From Acinetobacter qingfengensis (GTDB lineage Bacteria; Pseudomonadota; Gammaproteobacteria; Pseudomonadales; Moraxellaceae), in the NCBI RefSeq assembly GCF_008693185.1, contig NZ_VXKN01000001.1, positions 62,001-126,000 of the forward strand: DNA of 64,000 bases. The letters are read 5' to 3'. The notes beneath the pieces were generated by a model that saw only the letters and a list, made by a program, of their open reading frames with translations, searched no databases and was not told the DNA's origin. Made by a program: the position numbers and the translations under genes. Positions 1 to 7,863 of this stretch are shown in pieces (position 1 is the stretch's first letter; every line of letters starts with the position of its first letter).

Positions 1-868
1 TCAACACATTTCGGATTGTAGATTCATTTAATTGAATAAATGATTGATTATTCATAATTTTAACTAGAATATCTTTGGTGTCTACGTATCCAATGACCTG
101 ATCTATCTGTTCATTACAAACTAAAAATTTGGAATAAGGGTATTCTGCGATTTTTTGACGAATGCTGTGCTCAGACTCTTTCAAGGTAAAGTACACCACA
201 TTTTCACGTGTGGTCATACTTGATGGTACAGTACGTTCTTCAAGCTCAAATACATTTTCAATAAAGTGATGTTCCTGTTGTTGTAAAACACCTGCTTGTG
301 CACCGGCATCTACAATGGCAGAAATATCATCAAAAGTAATATTATCGTCACGTGTGGTATTAATTTTTAATAATCTGAAAATCAGATTGGCAAAAGCATT
401 TATTAACCATGCCAAAGGCTTGCAGATGGTAATGAAAACGCCAATCGGTTTAATCACAGAGATTGCAATACGTTCGGGGGCAATCATTGCCATACGTTTG
501 GGCATTAAATCTGCAAACAAAATAAATAGTGAAGTTACCAAAGTAAATGACAGGGTAAAACCAATGGTTTGTGCCCATGCGCCAGTATAGTAACGTTCGA
601 CCAGTTGTACTAGATATGGACGAAATGCGGCTTCACCAAGAATACCACCAAGAATAGCAATTGCATTCAATCCAATTTGTGAGGCTGCGAAAAAATCAGC
701 TGAATTTTCTTGAAGTCTAAGTACCCGGCCTGCACGTTCATCACCTGCTTCATCAAGTAATTTTAATTTAATCTTTCGAGCACCTGCCAAAGCAATTTCT
801 GAGAGGGAAAGAAACCCTGCACATGTGATTAAAGCAATAATAACAATGATATTTTGAAATAAACTCAC
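1..868 (-). CDS. CNNM/CorC-family (HlyC/TlyC-like) membrane protein, C-terminus cut by window edge
   Basis: Reading the minus strand from a GTG at 868 gives an open frame of about 289 codons that runs off the left edge. It starts VSLFQNIIVIIALITCAGFL, a membrane segment. Next comes the conserved SEIALAGARKIKLK stretch and further hydrophobic helices, with a central FADLMPKRMAMIAPERIA motif typical of the CNNM (DUF21) transmembrane domain. After about residue 190 it enters a CBS-pair-like cytosolic region (FDDISAIVDAGAQAGVLQQQ, then SMTTRENVVYF). The family is linked to divalent cation (Mg/Co) transport or tolerance; older annotations call it hemolysin. A GGTG stretch four bases upstream supports the GTG start. 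The frame is partial, so the CorC_HlyC domain cannot be checked. Confidence 0.85.
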   Translation of the reverse strand, partial: MSLFQNIIVIIALITCAGFLSLSEIALAGARKIKLKLLDEAGDERAGRVLRLQENSADFFAASQIGLNAIAILGGILGEAAFRPYLVQLVERYYTGAWAQTIGFTLSFTLVTSLFILFADLMPKRMAMIAPERIAISVIKPIGVFITICKPLAWLINAFANLIFRLLKINTTRDDNITFDDISAIVDAGAQAGVLQQQEHHFIENVFELEERTVPSSMTTRENVVYFTLKESEHSIRQKIAEYPYSKFLVCNEQIDQVIGYVDTKDILVKIMNNQSFIQLNESTIRNVL

Positions 869-1057
869 GGTACACCTATAAAAATTATTTGCTTTAGTTG
901 CTTCACTGACACAGATCTAATGATTTTAATACAAGAACGAACACAAGAAAAAAATAATGAAACAGCTTGGGGCTGTTGACATTTTGTAAAAATCATCAAT
1001 GAAATGTCAACATATCTTAATTATTTTACCTTAAAAAAGTAATTTTGAGATAAAAAA

Positions 1058-1081
1058 GAAGCCATATTTGTATATGGCTTC
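1058..1081 (-). terminator. rho-independent terminator of the LysR gene
   Basis: A perfect 10-bp inverted repeat (GAAGCCATAT/ATATGGCTTC) with a 4-base loop lies just beyond the LysR stop codon. On the minus strand it is followed by a run of T residues (plus-strand AAAAAA at 1052-1057). Confidence 0.8.
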
Positions 1082-1092
1082 CTGATTTTTAA

Positions 1093-2097
1093 CTAATATT
1101 GAATATGTGTAGGGAAGGAATGATTATTATTGGATAAATATTCACGTTTCTCTTCTTCCACCATTTGCCTGGCCACGAATAGAATTAATTGACGTAACCA
1201 ACGATGTGCCGGATGATGATGTAGCAACGGACACCACGCCATTTTAAGTTCAAATTCAGGAATATAAAATGGTGGATCTTTAATTACAATTTTATTATTT
1301 GGGGTTTGCAATTGTGCAATCCGAGAGGGTAATGTTGCAATTAGATCAACATTTTGTACCAATAACGCTGGAATTTGATAATGTCGGGTAAATACTGAAA
1401 TTTTGCGCTTCTGACCAATACGTTCCAGTGCTTGGTCAATCCAGCCTAACCCTGCCTGTTTTTCAGGATTAACCCCAAAACCGACACCCATTCCTGTTTT
1501 AGATACCCAAATATGTTGCGAATCCAGATAAGCCTTTAAATTTAAATGTGAAACGGCTGGGTGTTTCTCACTGAGTAAACAGCTAAAACTATCACGCCAA
1601 ACCAGAACCTGATGAAAGCTTTGAGGAATATCATTAAATCGATTAATTGCCAAATCAACTTTACCTTGTTCCATATCGCGGTAAGACACATCACTCGGTG
1701 TTAGAAAATCTAATACGACATTGGGTGCTTCGGAGCGTAAAGCCTTGATTAATCTTGGGACAAGTGTTGCCTCAGCATAATCTGAAATCATGATACGAAA
1801 TACACGATTAGATGTATAAGGACGAAATTCTGTCCGAGGTTCAAGAATCATAGATAGATCAGATAGTGCATCACGAATGCGAGGCTGTAACTCCAAAGCC
1901 CGTTCGGTAGGTGTCATACCTTCTGATGAACGAATAAGCAGGGGATCATTAAATAATGTTCTCAAACGGCGTAAAATATTACTCATTGCTGGCTGGGTAA
2001 CACCTAATTGCTCAGCTGCACGAGTAACATTCTTTTCTCGTAAAAGTACATCTAAATAAATAAGTAGATTGAGATCGACCCGCTCTAGATTCATCAA
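1093..2097 (-). CDS. LysR-family transcriptional regulator
   Basis: The 334-residue protein has a classic LysR N-terminus. The helix-turn-helix covers about residues 20-45 (NVTRAAEQLGVTQPAMSNIL), followed by RRLRTLFNDPLLIRSSEGMT. A substrate-binding-like effector domain begins near residue 95 (FRIMISDYAEATLVPRLIKA). The helix-turn-helix and the first part of the effector domain resemble the NodD/NahR/LeuO group, whose ligands vary, so no inducer can be named. It is a single gene with its own terminator. The nearest divergent reading frame is a tiny ORF about 300 bases upstream, so the target is not evident. Two tandem Met codons begin the frame (2097 or 2094). Confidence 0.9.
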   Translation of the reverse strand: MMNLERVDLNLLIYLDVLLREKNVTRAAEQLGVTQPAMSNILRRLRTLFNDPLLIRSSEGMTPTERALELQPRIRDALSDLSMILEPRTEFRPYTSNRVFRIMISDYAEATLVPRLIKALRSEAPNVVLDFLTPSDVSYRDMEQGKVDLAINRFNDIPQSFHQVLVWRDSFSCLLSEKHPAVSHLNLKAYLDSQHIWVSKTGMGVGFGVNPEKQAGLGWIDQALERIGQKRKISVFTRHYQIPALLVQNVDLIATLPSRIAQLQTPNNKIVIKDPPFYIPEFELKMAWCPLLHHHPAHRWLRQLILFVARQMVEEEKREYLSNNNHSFPTHIQY

Positions 2098-2405
2098 ATA
2101 AATACCAATAATAACGTGGATAAATGTTTAAGGATTATGCCATATAATCAAACGCATGTGCATTTTATTTAAACAAAGTTTGATCGAATAAGAAATTAAT
2201 TGAAATAATAGGTATGCGATGTTCGTTAATTAGATCTAGCTAATGTCTATATGATTAAAGATCTGCTTGAAGGATTCAAAGATACTTTACTAATTTATTT
2301 ACCATTATTTTATTTGAAAACTAGCTAGTTAAGTATTAAATAATCATAGATTTTTTTATAAAAAAATACTATCTTTTCTGCTCCTTTTTTTCTTGAGGGT
2401 TGTTT
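2098..2405. other. intergenic region upstream of the LysR gene, no clear gene
   Basis: This AT-rich stretch lies between the LysR start and a small ORF at 2406. It should hold the LysR promoter and possibly a divergent promoter for the small ORF. I see no RNA gene and no convincing promoter hexamer pair. Confidence 0.5.
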
Positions 2406-2483
2406 ATGAAGTATATTTTACCAATTATCGTATTCGTTGTGGTATTTTTTATCCTGTTTGCAAAAAATTTGAATGGCGGATAG
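2406..2483 (+). CDS. possible small single-span membrane peptide (25 aa)
   Basis: An ATG at 2406 opens a 25-codon frame reading MKYILPIIVFVVVFFILF then AKNLNGG. It is almost entirely one hydrophobic helix with a Lys near the start and a short polar tail, the usual look of a bacterial small membrane protein. A TGAGGG stretch lies about 7 bases upstream and is a plausible ribosome-binding site. It stands alone between the LysR gene and the ssrA-type terminator. No family is recognised. Expression is unproven. Confidence 0.4.
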   Translation: MKYILPIIVFVVVFFILFAKNLNGG

Positions 2484-2757
2484 GCTCTAGGATAAAAATT
2501 AGAATTTTTTTAAATTATTAATTTTGTTCGCAAAAAAATATTGTATATATGTCCTATAAATTAGCCGTTTTATTAGTTTGTAGGACTTTATATTTAAGAT
2601 GAATTTATTATATATATCAAAAAATATTTTTGGTTTTTTACATATCCAATTATAAAATACACGAGATGAAAAATCTTGGAATAGCTCAATGAATAGAATC
2701 AAAGCTATTATAATAAATGCAGTTAATTCTTTCAGCAGAATATAAATTTTATAAAAT

Positions 2758-2788
2758 AAAAAAGCCACTTAATGTAAGTGGCTTTTTT
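2758..2788 (-). terminator. strong hairpin terminator beside attL, probably the original ssrA terminator
   Basis: AAAAAAGCCACTT, a 5-base loop, then AAGTGGCTTTTTT form a bidirectional hairpin with T runs on both sides. On the minus strand it begins 9 bases after the CCA-like end of the ssrA remnant at 2797-2810. It is therefore likely the terminator that followed ssrA before the element inserted. Confidence 0.75.
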
Positions 2789-2796
2789 GATGAATT

Positions 2797-2810
2797 TTGG
2801 TGGGATGGCG
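2797..2810. repeat. attL: degenerate copy of the ssrA 3' end
   Basis: TTGGTGGGATGGCG here matches the ssrA 3' end at 10974-10988 (TTGGTGGAGATGGCG) except for one missing base. On the minus strand it reads as an acceptor stem ending in CCACCA. This is the expected far-end duplication when a tyrosine integrase inserts at the ssrA 3' end. One indel in so short a repeat leaves some doubt. Confidence 0.6.
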
Positions 2811-2871
2811 TCTACCAAACTGGTTGACCATCACATTGATTTTCAATAAAAATTAAATTAATAAAACCTTT

Positions 2872-2893
2872 ACTATACAAACCACTATACAAA
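2872..2893. repeat. tandem ACTATACAAA arm-type sites near attL
   Basis: ACTATACAAA occurs twice here, at 2872-2881 and 2884-2893, 12 bases apart. The longer form CCACTATACAA (2882-2892) recurs inverted at 10803-10813 near the integrase start, and AGTATACAAA lies at 10955-10964. Repeats found only near the two ends of the element suggest integrase arm-binding sites. Confidence 0.5.
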
Positions 2894-2940
2894 TCAAGTA
2901 TTATTAGCACCTTAATTGCATAAAATTCAATCAAAAATAT

Positions 2941-3864
2941 TTAACACATATCTAACTTATCTCTTTTACCTAGTTTGGTAATTGCCTTTCTTAAATTATG
3001 TGTCAAATTACTAACGTCATAATCAGTTTTACTTGTTATCTTATATTCAAAAGGCGTAAGACCTTTCAAATCAGATGCTAGTTTTTGGTCTACTCCACGT
3101 GGTAATGCTATAAATGTCCGTTTTCTTGTTAATAAGCCCATAAACAAACCTAGCTCGAAAATTACATTATCTCTAGGCGCTCTTTGCTCAATTTCTCTAG
3201 ATATTGTTATATCATCATCCTGTAAAATAGCCAATCCAAAATCTGACTCTTGGACAGCTCGTTCTAATGCTTCAAGTGTATAATCACCACCATTAAATAC
3301 ACTAGTTTCATTCCAAATCGTTACATCAAACTCATCATAATCAAGTTGGGATTTTATATCTCTTGCTATATTTAATGATTCTACAGTACTGATGATAAAT
3401 AATTTTGGTTTTTCACTTTGCTTTTCAATCAATTCATTTCTTTGATTTAATCGTTGTGACAAATCAACAGCTAATAACTGATATATTTTTGGATATTTTT
3501 GCGCCAATTCATTAAAGGCTTTAGCATTTACTTTCAATGCAACAGTAGTAGTGTTTGCAATAGCCGTAGCAGATCTAGGTTGTGTAGCATCAAGTGCAGA
3601 CATTTCCCCAATACTTATACCAGCCTTTCTCGTATAAGGAAATTTATTGCCATACACTAATAAATTTACTTCACCAGCAATGATAAAAAATACATCTTGA
3701 TCGTAGTCGCCTTGTGTAAGGATGGTATCACCCTCAGCAAATTCCACTAATTCACCATGTTCTGCTATATCCTCAGCCATTTGTTTATCATGTTGGACTA
3801 ATGTTTGCGGTAATAACGCATCAACAAGTACTGATTTGTCTTTAAAGCGATCTTTAAGTTGCAT
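2941..3864 (-). CDS. PycTIR-like effector: cyclic-nucleotide-binding domain plus TIR-like domain
   Basis: The 307-residue protein has two domains. Residues about 30-145 are a cNMP-binding domain (EGDTILTQGDYDQDVFFIIAGEV) with a phosphate-binding cassette at 85-101 (IGEMSALDATQPRSATA). Residues about 154-300 are a TIR-like domain of the type named for Cap12/Pycsar effectors. It has the strand KLFIIST and the motif RDNVIFELGLFMG (231-243), in which Glu237 is the probable catalytic residue. In known Pycsar systems such effectors bind cCMP or cUMP and then destroy NAD+, stopping growth of the infected cell. It is the last gene of the operon, 2 bases after the E2-like gene, with AGGTGG as ribosome-binding site. 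The nucleotide specificity cannot be read from sequence. Confidence 0.85.
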   Translation of the reverse strand: MQLKDRFKDKSVLVDALLPQTLVQHDKQMAEDIAEHGELVEFAEGDTILTQGDYDQDVFFIIAGEVNLLVYGNKFPYTRKAGISIGEMSALDATQPRSATAIANTTTVALKVNAKAFNELAQKYPKIYQLLAVDLSQRLNQRNELIEKQSEKPKLFIISTVESLNIARDIKSQLDYDEFDVTIWNETSVFNGGDYTLEALERAVQESDFGLAILQDDDITISREIEQRAPRDNVIFELGLFMGLLTRKRTFIALPRGVDQKLASDLKGLTPFEYKITSKTDYDVSNLTHNLRKAITKLGKRDKLDMC

Positions 3865-3866
3865 TT

Positions 3867-4640
3867 TTATTCCACCTTATTTTGTTTAAATTCACATCTC
3901 TTCATAGTGTTACAACAAATGACTTCGCAATCTTTTCTAAAACTATCCCAAAATTCTTGTTCAGCTTTATCCAATAAAAAGTCATTAATAGCCACCATAA
4001 AAATCACTGTTGCACAGTTTTTTGGGCATTTACCAATACTGATATGTTTCTTTAAGCCATGATCATCGCAAATACATGTGTAACGCTTATTAAGGACTTG
4101 ATCTTCATTGCCAACTAAAATCAGTTCATCATTAGCATAAACATGATAAATTTTTTTCTTGTCACTATTTAGTTCAACAACTTTTAATTGCTCTAAGGTT
4201 ACACCCAACAAATTATTCTTAAATTGATCAAAATAATGCTCAACTACTTTTTGGTATTTTGCGCCATCACCATGCGCCCATTGTTTAAAATCATTGATGG
4301 GCCACACACCATTAAGTTCACATTTATATTGGGCTTCTAAAAATTTTTGGACTGTTCGTACCCACTTTTCAATAGGTAAGGTTGCTAAATCCTCGTACAA
4401 TCCTAGGCAAAAAAAACCACCACTATTAATATGCCTATTAGGACATAAGCTAGGGTAACGCCCATTGGTTGCTTTCACTTTTAGTACATCGTTTACAGCA
4501 TGTACTTCCAGTTCTACAATACGGGCATCACCAGCATCGGTATAAAATTTCAACTCAAAAATAATCGTATTTTCATTTTTTTGCTGAATAGAAATTTTCT
4601 TTTTACTTAGATAAGCAACTAAATCATTTAAATTTGGCAT
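3867..4640 (-). CDS. E2-like (ubiquitin-conjugating-fold) protein with Cys-rich C-terminus, in the Pycsar-type operon
   Basis: The 257-residue protein has no named function here. Residues 60-82 contain CPNRHINSGGFFCLGL, which resembles the active-site region of bacterial stand-alone E2-like proteins known from short type II CBASS operons. Cys78 is the candidate thioester residue and the preceding His70-Ile-Asn would play the role of the E2 HPN-type motif. After residue 185 there is a Cys/His cluster (C189, C191, H194, H199, C205, C209, then C238, C242, C243, C249) that could bind zinc. No E1 or JAB-type peptidase is encoded nearby. The gene overlaps the cyclase gene by 17 bases and lies 2 bases before the TIR gene, which implies coupled translation and a shared job. 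The E2 call rests on motif reading only. Confidence 0.6.
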   Translation of the reverse strand: MPNLNDLVAYLSKKKISIQQKNENTIIFELKFYTDAGDARIVELEVHAVNDVLKVKATNGRYPSLCPNRHINSGGFFCLGLYEDLATLPIEKWVRTVQKFLEAQYKCELNGVWPINDFKQWAHGDGAKYQKVVEHYFDQFKNNLLGVTLEQLKVVELNSDKKKIYHVYANDELILVGNEDQVLNKRYTCICDDHGLKKHISIGKCPKNCATVIFMVAINDFLLDKAEQEFWDSFRKDCEVICCNTMKRCEFKQNKVE

Positions 4641-6147
4641 GTGCTTTTAGGTCAGTATCTACATATGGTGCTGATTCATACAAGCTGCTTTTCTTGACTG
4701 TATCATTATTTTCATCAGCTTGATCAGCAGACTTAATTGATTCATAGGTTAAATCAGCAGCAACTTGATTTTTAAATAAAGTCTTATACTTATCACTCAA
4801 ATTATCATATGCATCTGTACCAATTTTAGTTGCATTACCCTTACAAACTTTCTGTGCCTCTTCAGATTCAATTGTAGATATTCCAATTGCATAACGTGAA
4901 GTATCATTTCGTTTACCAACTCGTGTTAAAGATACATCACCTATCTCATATCCAATTGCTAACCCCAAATCATCAATACCATCTATTGCAAAAGACTCAT
5001 TCAATTTATCCAAACACATATTAAAGCTACTTCTAATACCAGCAACAGCCTCTGTAGCAACATCTACTGATTTATCTTTTTTGGTTTCAACATGTGATCC
5101 TTCACAAATTAGCCCATGCAAACAATCACCGATAAAACGGACACGGCGTCCTTTATAGTCATTGCTTAGGGTTGCATCCATTTCAGACCGCAAAACGTGT
5201 AAAGCTCTAACAATGTCTTTTTTGCCTTCTTCTGAATTAATATTTGCGCTTACAAAATTTGTAAACCCATCAATGTCGGCATAAATTGATACTATTTCCT
5301 GATGCTTAGCTGATTTATAGTACAAATCATCAAAATCCAAATCTTTTAAAGGTGGGGTAGTTCTACTAAAACTAAAATCATTTAACTTTTTATCATTATT
5401 TTTTAACTCCTTCATGACATCATCACATGTCAAATCTAAATCTGCTGCATTCTTAGATGTTTCAATTTCATCAGACTTTAATTTTACTTTTTTAGTATCT
5501 TTAGTCTCATCTAAACTCAAGCCAATTACATTTCGGGCATTAGCAGTCAAATATATCCCTACATTGCTTCCACATGCATGTTTTGCAGCATGATTGGCTG
5601 GGTCACCTAAAAATAAAGGCTCACGATTACTTCTACGTCCGTTATTAACGGCAAGGGCTAAACCTGTATCAATACCAATACGAATATCCGCTGCTTCAAT
5701 TGACTCATCCCCATCAACTTCACGCTTTTGTTTAACAGATTCGATAATCAAATCTGCAATTGCTATAGCCTTATCAATACGATCCTTTTCAGATTCATCA
5801 CCATATGGTTTAGCAATTACCGCATGTAATCTTTGATTATGAAAATCAACAAAAATGCTATCTGTTCGGTCTAATATAAATTTTATAGCACGCACATGCG
5901 AATCAAAGAAACGTATAGCCCGTTTATGTGTTGTAGATGATTCAGTTCCATTTGCTGTTGTTAATATGCCCTTTAAGTTAAGGATGTCTACATACAAATG
6001 TACTGCATTCATCGAGTACGCTTCATTAACTTTTATATTCGATAAGTTTTTATCACGGGTATATTCTTTAATTGTGACTTCTTCAACAGCATCACAAAGA
6101 CTATCAATATGATCTTCCGCACGTGTTTTATTCCACTTGTAATACAT
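4624..6147 (-). CDS. PycC-like nucleotide cyclase with two class III cyclase domains
   Basis: The 507-residue protein contains two class III adenylate/guanylate cyclase-like domains. Domain 1 (about 45-205) has VDILNLKG with Asp54, Asp101 in VDFHNQRLH, and GDPANHAAK (181-189) with Asn185/Lys189. Domain 2 (about 283-430) has ADIDGFTNF with Asp291, the GD motif at 340-341, and NDTSRYAIG (414-422). A charged linker joins them. Next to a cNMP-TIR effector this is best read as a Pycsar cytidylate/uridylate cyclase, which senses phage and makes cCMP or cUMP. An ordinary adenylate cyclase is less likely from context. The ribosome-binding site is weak (AAGAA). The product base is not decidable from sequence. 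Confidence 0.82.
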   Translation of the reverse strand: MYYKWNKTRAEDHIDSLCDAVEEVTIKEYTRDKNLSNIKVNEAYSMNAVHLYVDILNLKGILTTANGTESSTTHKRAIRFFDSHVRAIKFILDRTDSIFVDFHNQRLHAVIAKPYGDESEKDRIDKAIAIADLIIESVKQKREVDGDESIEAADIRIGIDTGLALAVNNGRRSNREPLFLGDPANHAAKHACGSNVGIYLTANARNVIGLSLDETKDTKKVKLKSDEIETSKNAADLDLTCDDVMKELKNNDKKLNDFSFSRTTPPLKDLDFDDLYYKSAKHQEIVSIYADIDGFTNFVSANINSEEGKKDIVRALHVLRSEMDATLSNDYKGRRVRFIGDCLHGLICEGSHVETKKDKSVDVATEAVAGIRSSFNMCLDKLNESFAIDGIDDLGLAIGYEIGDVSLTRVGKRNDTSRYAIGISTIESEEAQKVCKGNATKIGTDAYDNLSDKYKTLFKNQVAADLTYESIKSADQADENNDTVKKSSLYESAPYVDTDLKAHAKFK

Positions 6148-6272
6148 AGTTTTTGATTCTTAAATTTATTGAGTTATATTTTAAGTGAGGATGCTTTTTA
6201 AAGTTTCAAGGAATTTTGTTTTTTATTTTATTTACAATATAACCTTATGATTATTTTAATTTAAATTACACA

Positions 6273-6323
6273 ATCAAAGCCTAGCACATTTATCCAAACC
6301 ACCCTTAGTACTCAGGCTTTGAT
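6273..6323. repeat. 10-bp inverted repeat between alpA-like gene and cyclase gene
   Basis: ATCAAAGCCT (6273-6282) and AGGCTTTGAT (6314-6323) are exact inverted copies 31 bases apart. The repeat lies between the stop of the AlpA-like gene and the start of the cyclase gene. It may be a terminator-like separator, a regulator site or a replication-origin hairpin. It has no T run. Confidence 0.5.
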
Positions 6324-6351
6324 ATAAAACCAACTTATCACTTAAGTTACT

Positions 6352-6570
6352 TTAAGCACTTAACACGGCGTTGGGATCATTAGCTGCTTTTTTATTACAC
6401 CACCAATTCTCCACGTCCTGACGATCAAAGTAAACGGCAGCTTGTCTAGTCACACCCTCTTTGATAGGTCTTGGGAAGGATACGTCTGTTTGTATTAACT
6501 TAGCCAACTTGTCCGCTTTGATTGATAAAATATGGCACACTTCATTTTTTGTTAGTCTTAGTTTTTGCAT
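6352..6570 (-). CDS. AlpA-like DNA-binding regulator
   Basis: This 72-residue protein reads as a MerR/AlpA-type winged helix-turn-helix: LRLTKNEVCHILSIKADKL, then SFPRPIKEG, then AVYFDRQDVENWW. AlpA-type proteins of P4-like elements activate the integrase or act as excisionase. The start is preceded by GGGGGA. It overlaps the end of the replication gene by 13 bases, so the two are transcribed together. Excision or gene activation is the likely role, but the sequence alone does not decide which. Confidence 0.8.
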   Translation of the reverse strand: MQKLRLTKNEVCHILSIKADKLAKLIQTDVSFPRPIKEGVTRQAAVYFDRQDVENWWCNKKAANDPNAVLSA

Positions 6571-7505
6571 ACATCCCCCTTTTGTTTTTTATTATTAATG
6601 TTGTCTATATTGATATTATAATCTTGCATAAATTTTACTCTTTTACGGTGGATGGTTGACCGTCCATATAAAAGGTCAATATCCCCATTAAGCAAACAAT
6701 TATAAAATTTTCTATCTGCACTATTTGTTATCTTTGATAATTTAATCACATTGTTAAAATTTGGTAGTTTTAGCTTATTTAAATGTCTTTTAAAAAACAT
6801 ATCTAAATGATCTACATCACGCCATTGCCAAGCAAACATCAAATCCCAATCTTTTAGCTGTTTATAATAAATTTTAATCTCAGCCCTGATTGTAACATCA
6901 GCAAGTGCTTTTAATTCAGGACTCACGATGTCTTTTTTAGTACGTTGCTGATCAATCTCTTTACCTTTGTGATAATAACCTAGTACCCATCGTTTAGATG
7001 ATTGACCAAAATAAACCCCATTTGGGTATATTGTTATAGATTTATATGGATAATAACCACCTGTTTTTAATTGATCCAAGTAATTTAAAGCCAATTGTTT
7101 ATTATCAAAAATTAAATCCAGTTTAACATGGGTTTGATAGATACGATATTGACCTTTTTTAATGATATCTAGTTGCTCATCTGTTGGCTCAATTAATCCC
7201 ATCTCAATAAATTTTTTAACTACATCTAAGACCAAATCGTCAATACTGGCACATCCTGTAATGTTTTGACCATTTAACCATTTATAAAAGTTACCACTGA
7301 TCTTTAACTTATCATCTACAGATTTGACTCTTAAAACATGTTTATTTTTAGACTCTATACACAAGGGACTATAAGATTTTTGTGCTTTGCCAAAATCATG
7401 GCTCTCATCCAAATAGATTGTTAACCCTTTAGACAACTTCTTTGGATCATGTGTTACATCAACAACTACATCTAACCAATCTATATTAATTTTATTTTTA
7501 TACAT
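6558..7505 (-). CDS. phage/plasmid replication protein, filamentous-phage gene II/X-like
   Basis: The 315-residue protein begins with IDWLDVVVD. It has GNFYKWLNGQNITG (about 91-104), matching the 'KFLQGHN-G' pattern of gene II/X (Phage_CRI/Phage_X) replication initiators, and later RAEIKIYYKQL. These proteins nick one strand to start rolling-circle replication; the nicking Tyr would be among several in 160-240. A good GGAG site lies 8 bases before the ATG. The protein is very Lys/Asn/Ile-rich, like its neighbours in the element. It implies that the element can replicate after excision. The family call rests on short motifs. Confidence 0.7.
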   Translation of the reverse strand: MYKNKINIDWLDVVVDVTHDPKKLSKGLTIYLDESHDFGKAQKSYSPLCIESKNKHVLRVKSVDDKLKISGNFYKWLNGQNITGCASIDDLVLDVVKKFIEMGLIEPTDEQLDIIKKGQYRIYQTHVKLDLIFDNKQLALNYLDQLKTGGYYPYKSITIYPNGVYFGQSSKRWVLGYYHKGKEIDQQRTKKDIVSPELKALADVTIRAEIKIYYKQLKDWDLMFAWQWRDVDHLDMFFKRHLNKLKLPNFNNVIKLSKITNSADRKFYNCLLNGDIDLLYGRSTIHRKRVKFMQDYNINIDNINNKKQKGDVCKN

Positions 7506-7863
7506 TTAATTATCTCCTTTACAATATTTTTTATTATTTTTAATATGCTTAAAATAAAAGCATCTAAATTAATATCAAAAAAATACACATGACTATTTTA
7601 AATAAGTCAAAAAACACTTAAAGGATTAGATATAAAAAGGCAGGCATACTAAAATTTTAAAAATGTAATTATTATGTTATGTCAAAATGCAACAAATGTA
7701 CTATTAATATTAACAATAGGTGGTTATTGTACTCCATTTTTTCATCAAAATCAAGTTGGTCATTTTCAACTCAATTTTCACCCCATTTAATTACAAAAAT
7801 AGTAGGACTCATTTTAATTAATATCTTTTAAAACAAGCCCCCTCATACGATTTAATGTAAAAT
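7506..7863. other. gene-free region between rep and lipoprotein genes
   Basis: These 358 AT-rich bases hold no credible ORF. They should contain the rep promoter. A rolling-circle origin could lie here, but I see no strong hairpin, only an imperfect GACT/AGTC repeat near 7591-7608. Confidence 0.4.

Noticed and set aside
2499..2768. 89-codon minus-strand frame of Ile/Phe/Lys-rich sequence
   Set aside because: AT-rich composition makes long frames by chance, no ribosome-binding site, and it overlaps the terminator at 2758-2788.
2797..2835. tRNA gene at the left edge of the element
   Set aside because: Only an acceptor-like end is present; no D, anticodon or T arm. It is better explained as an ssrA remnant.
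2941..6147. CBASS system
   Set aside because: The synthase is a class III cyclase, not a CD-NTase (no GS..D-x-D nucleotidyltransferase motif). The cNMP-TIR effector fits Pycsar better.
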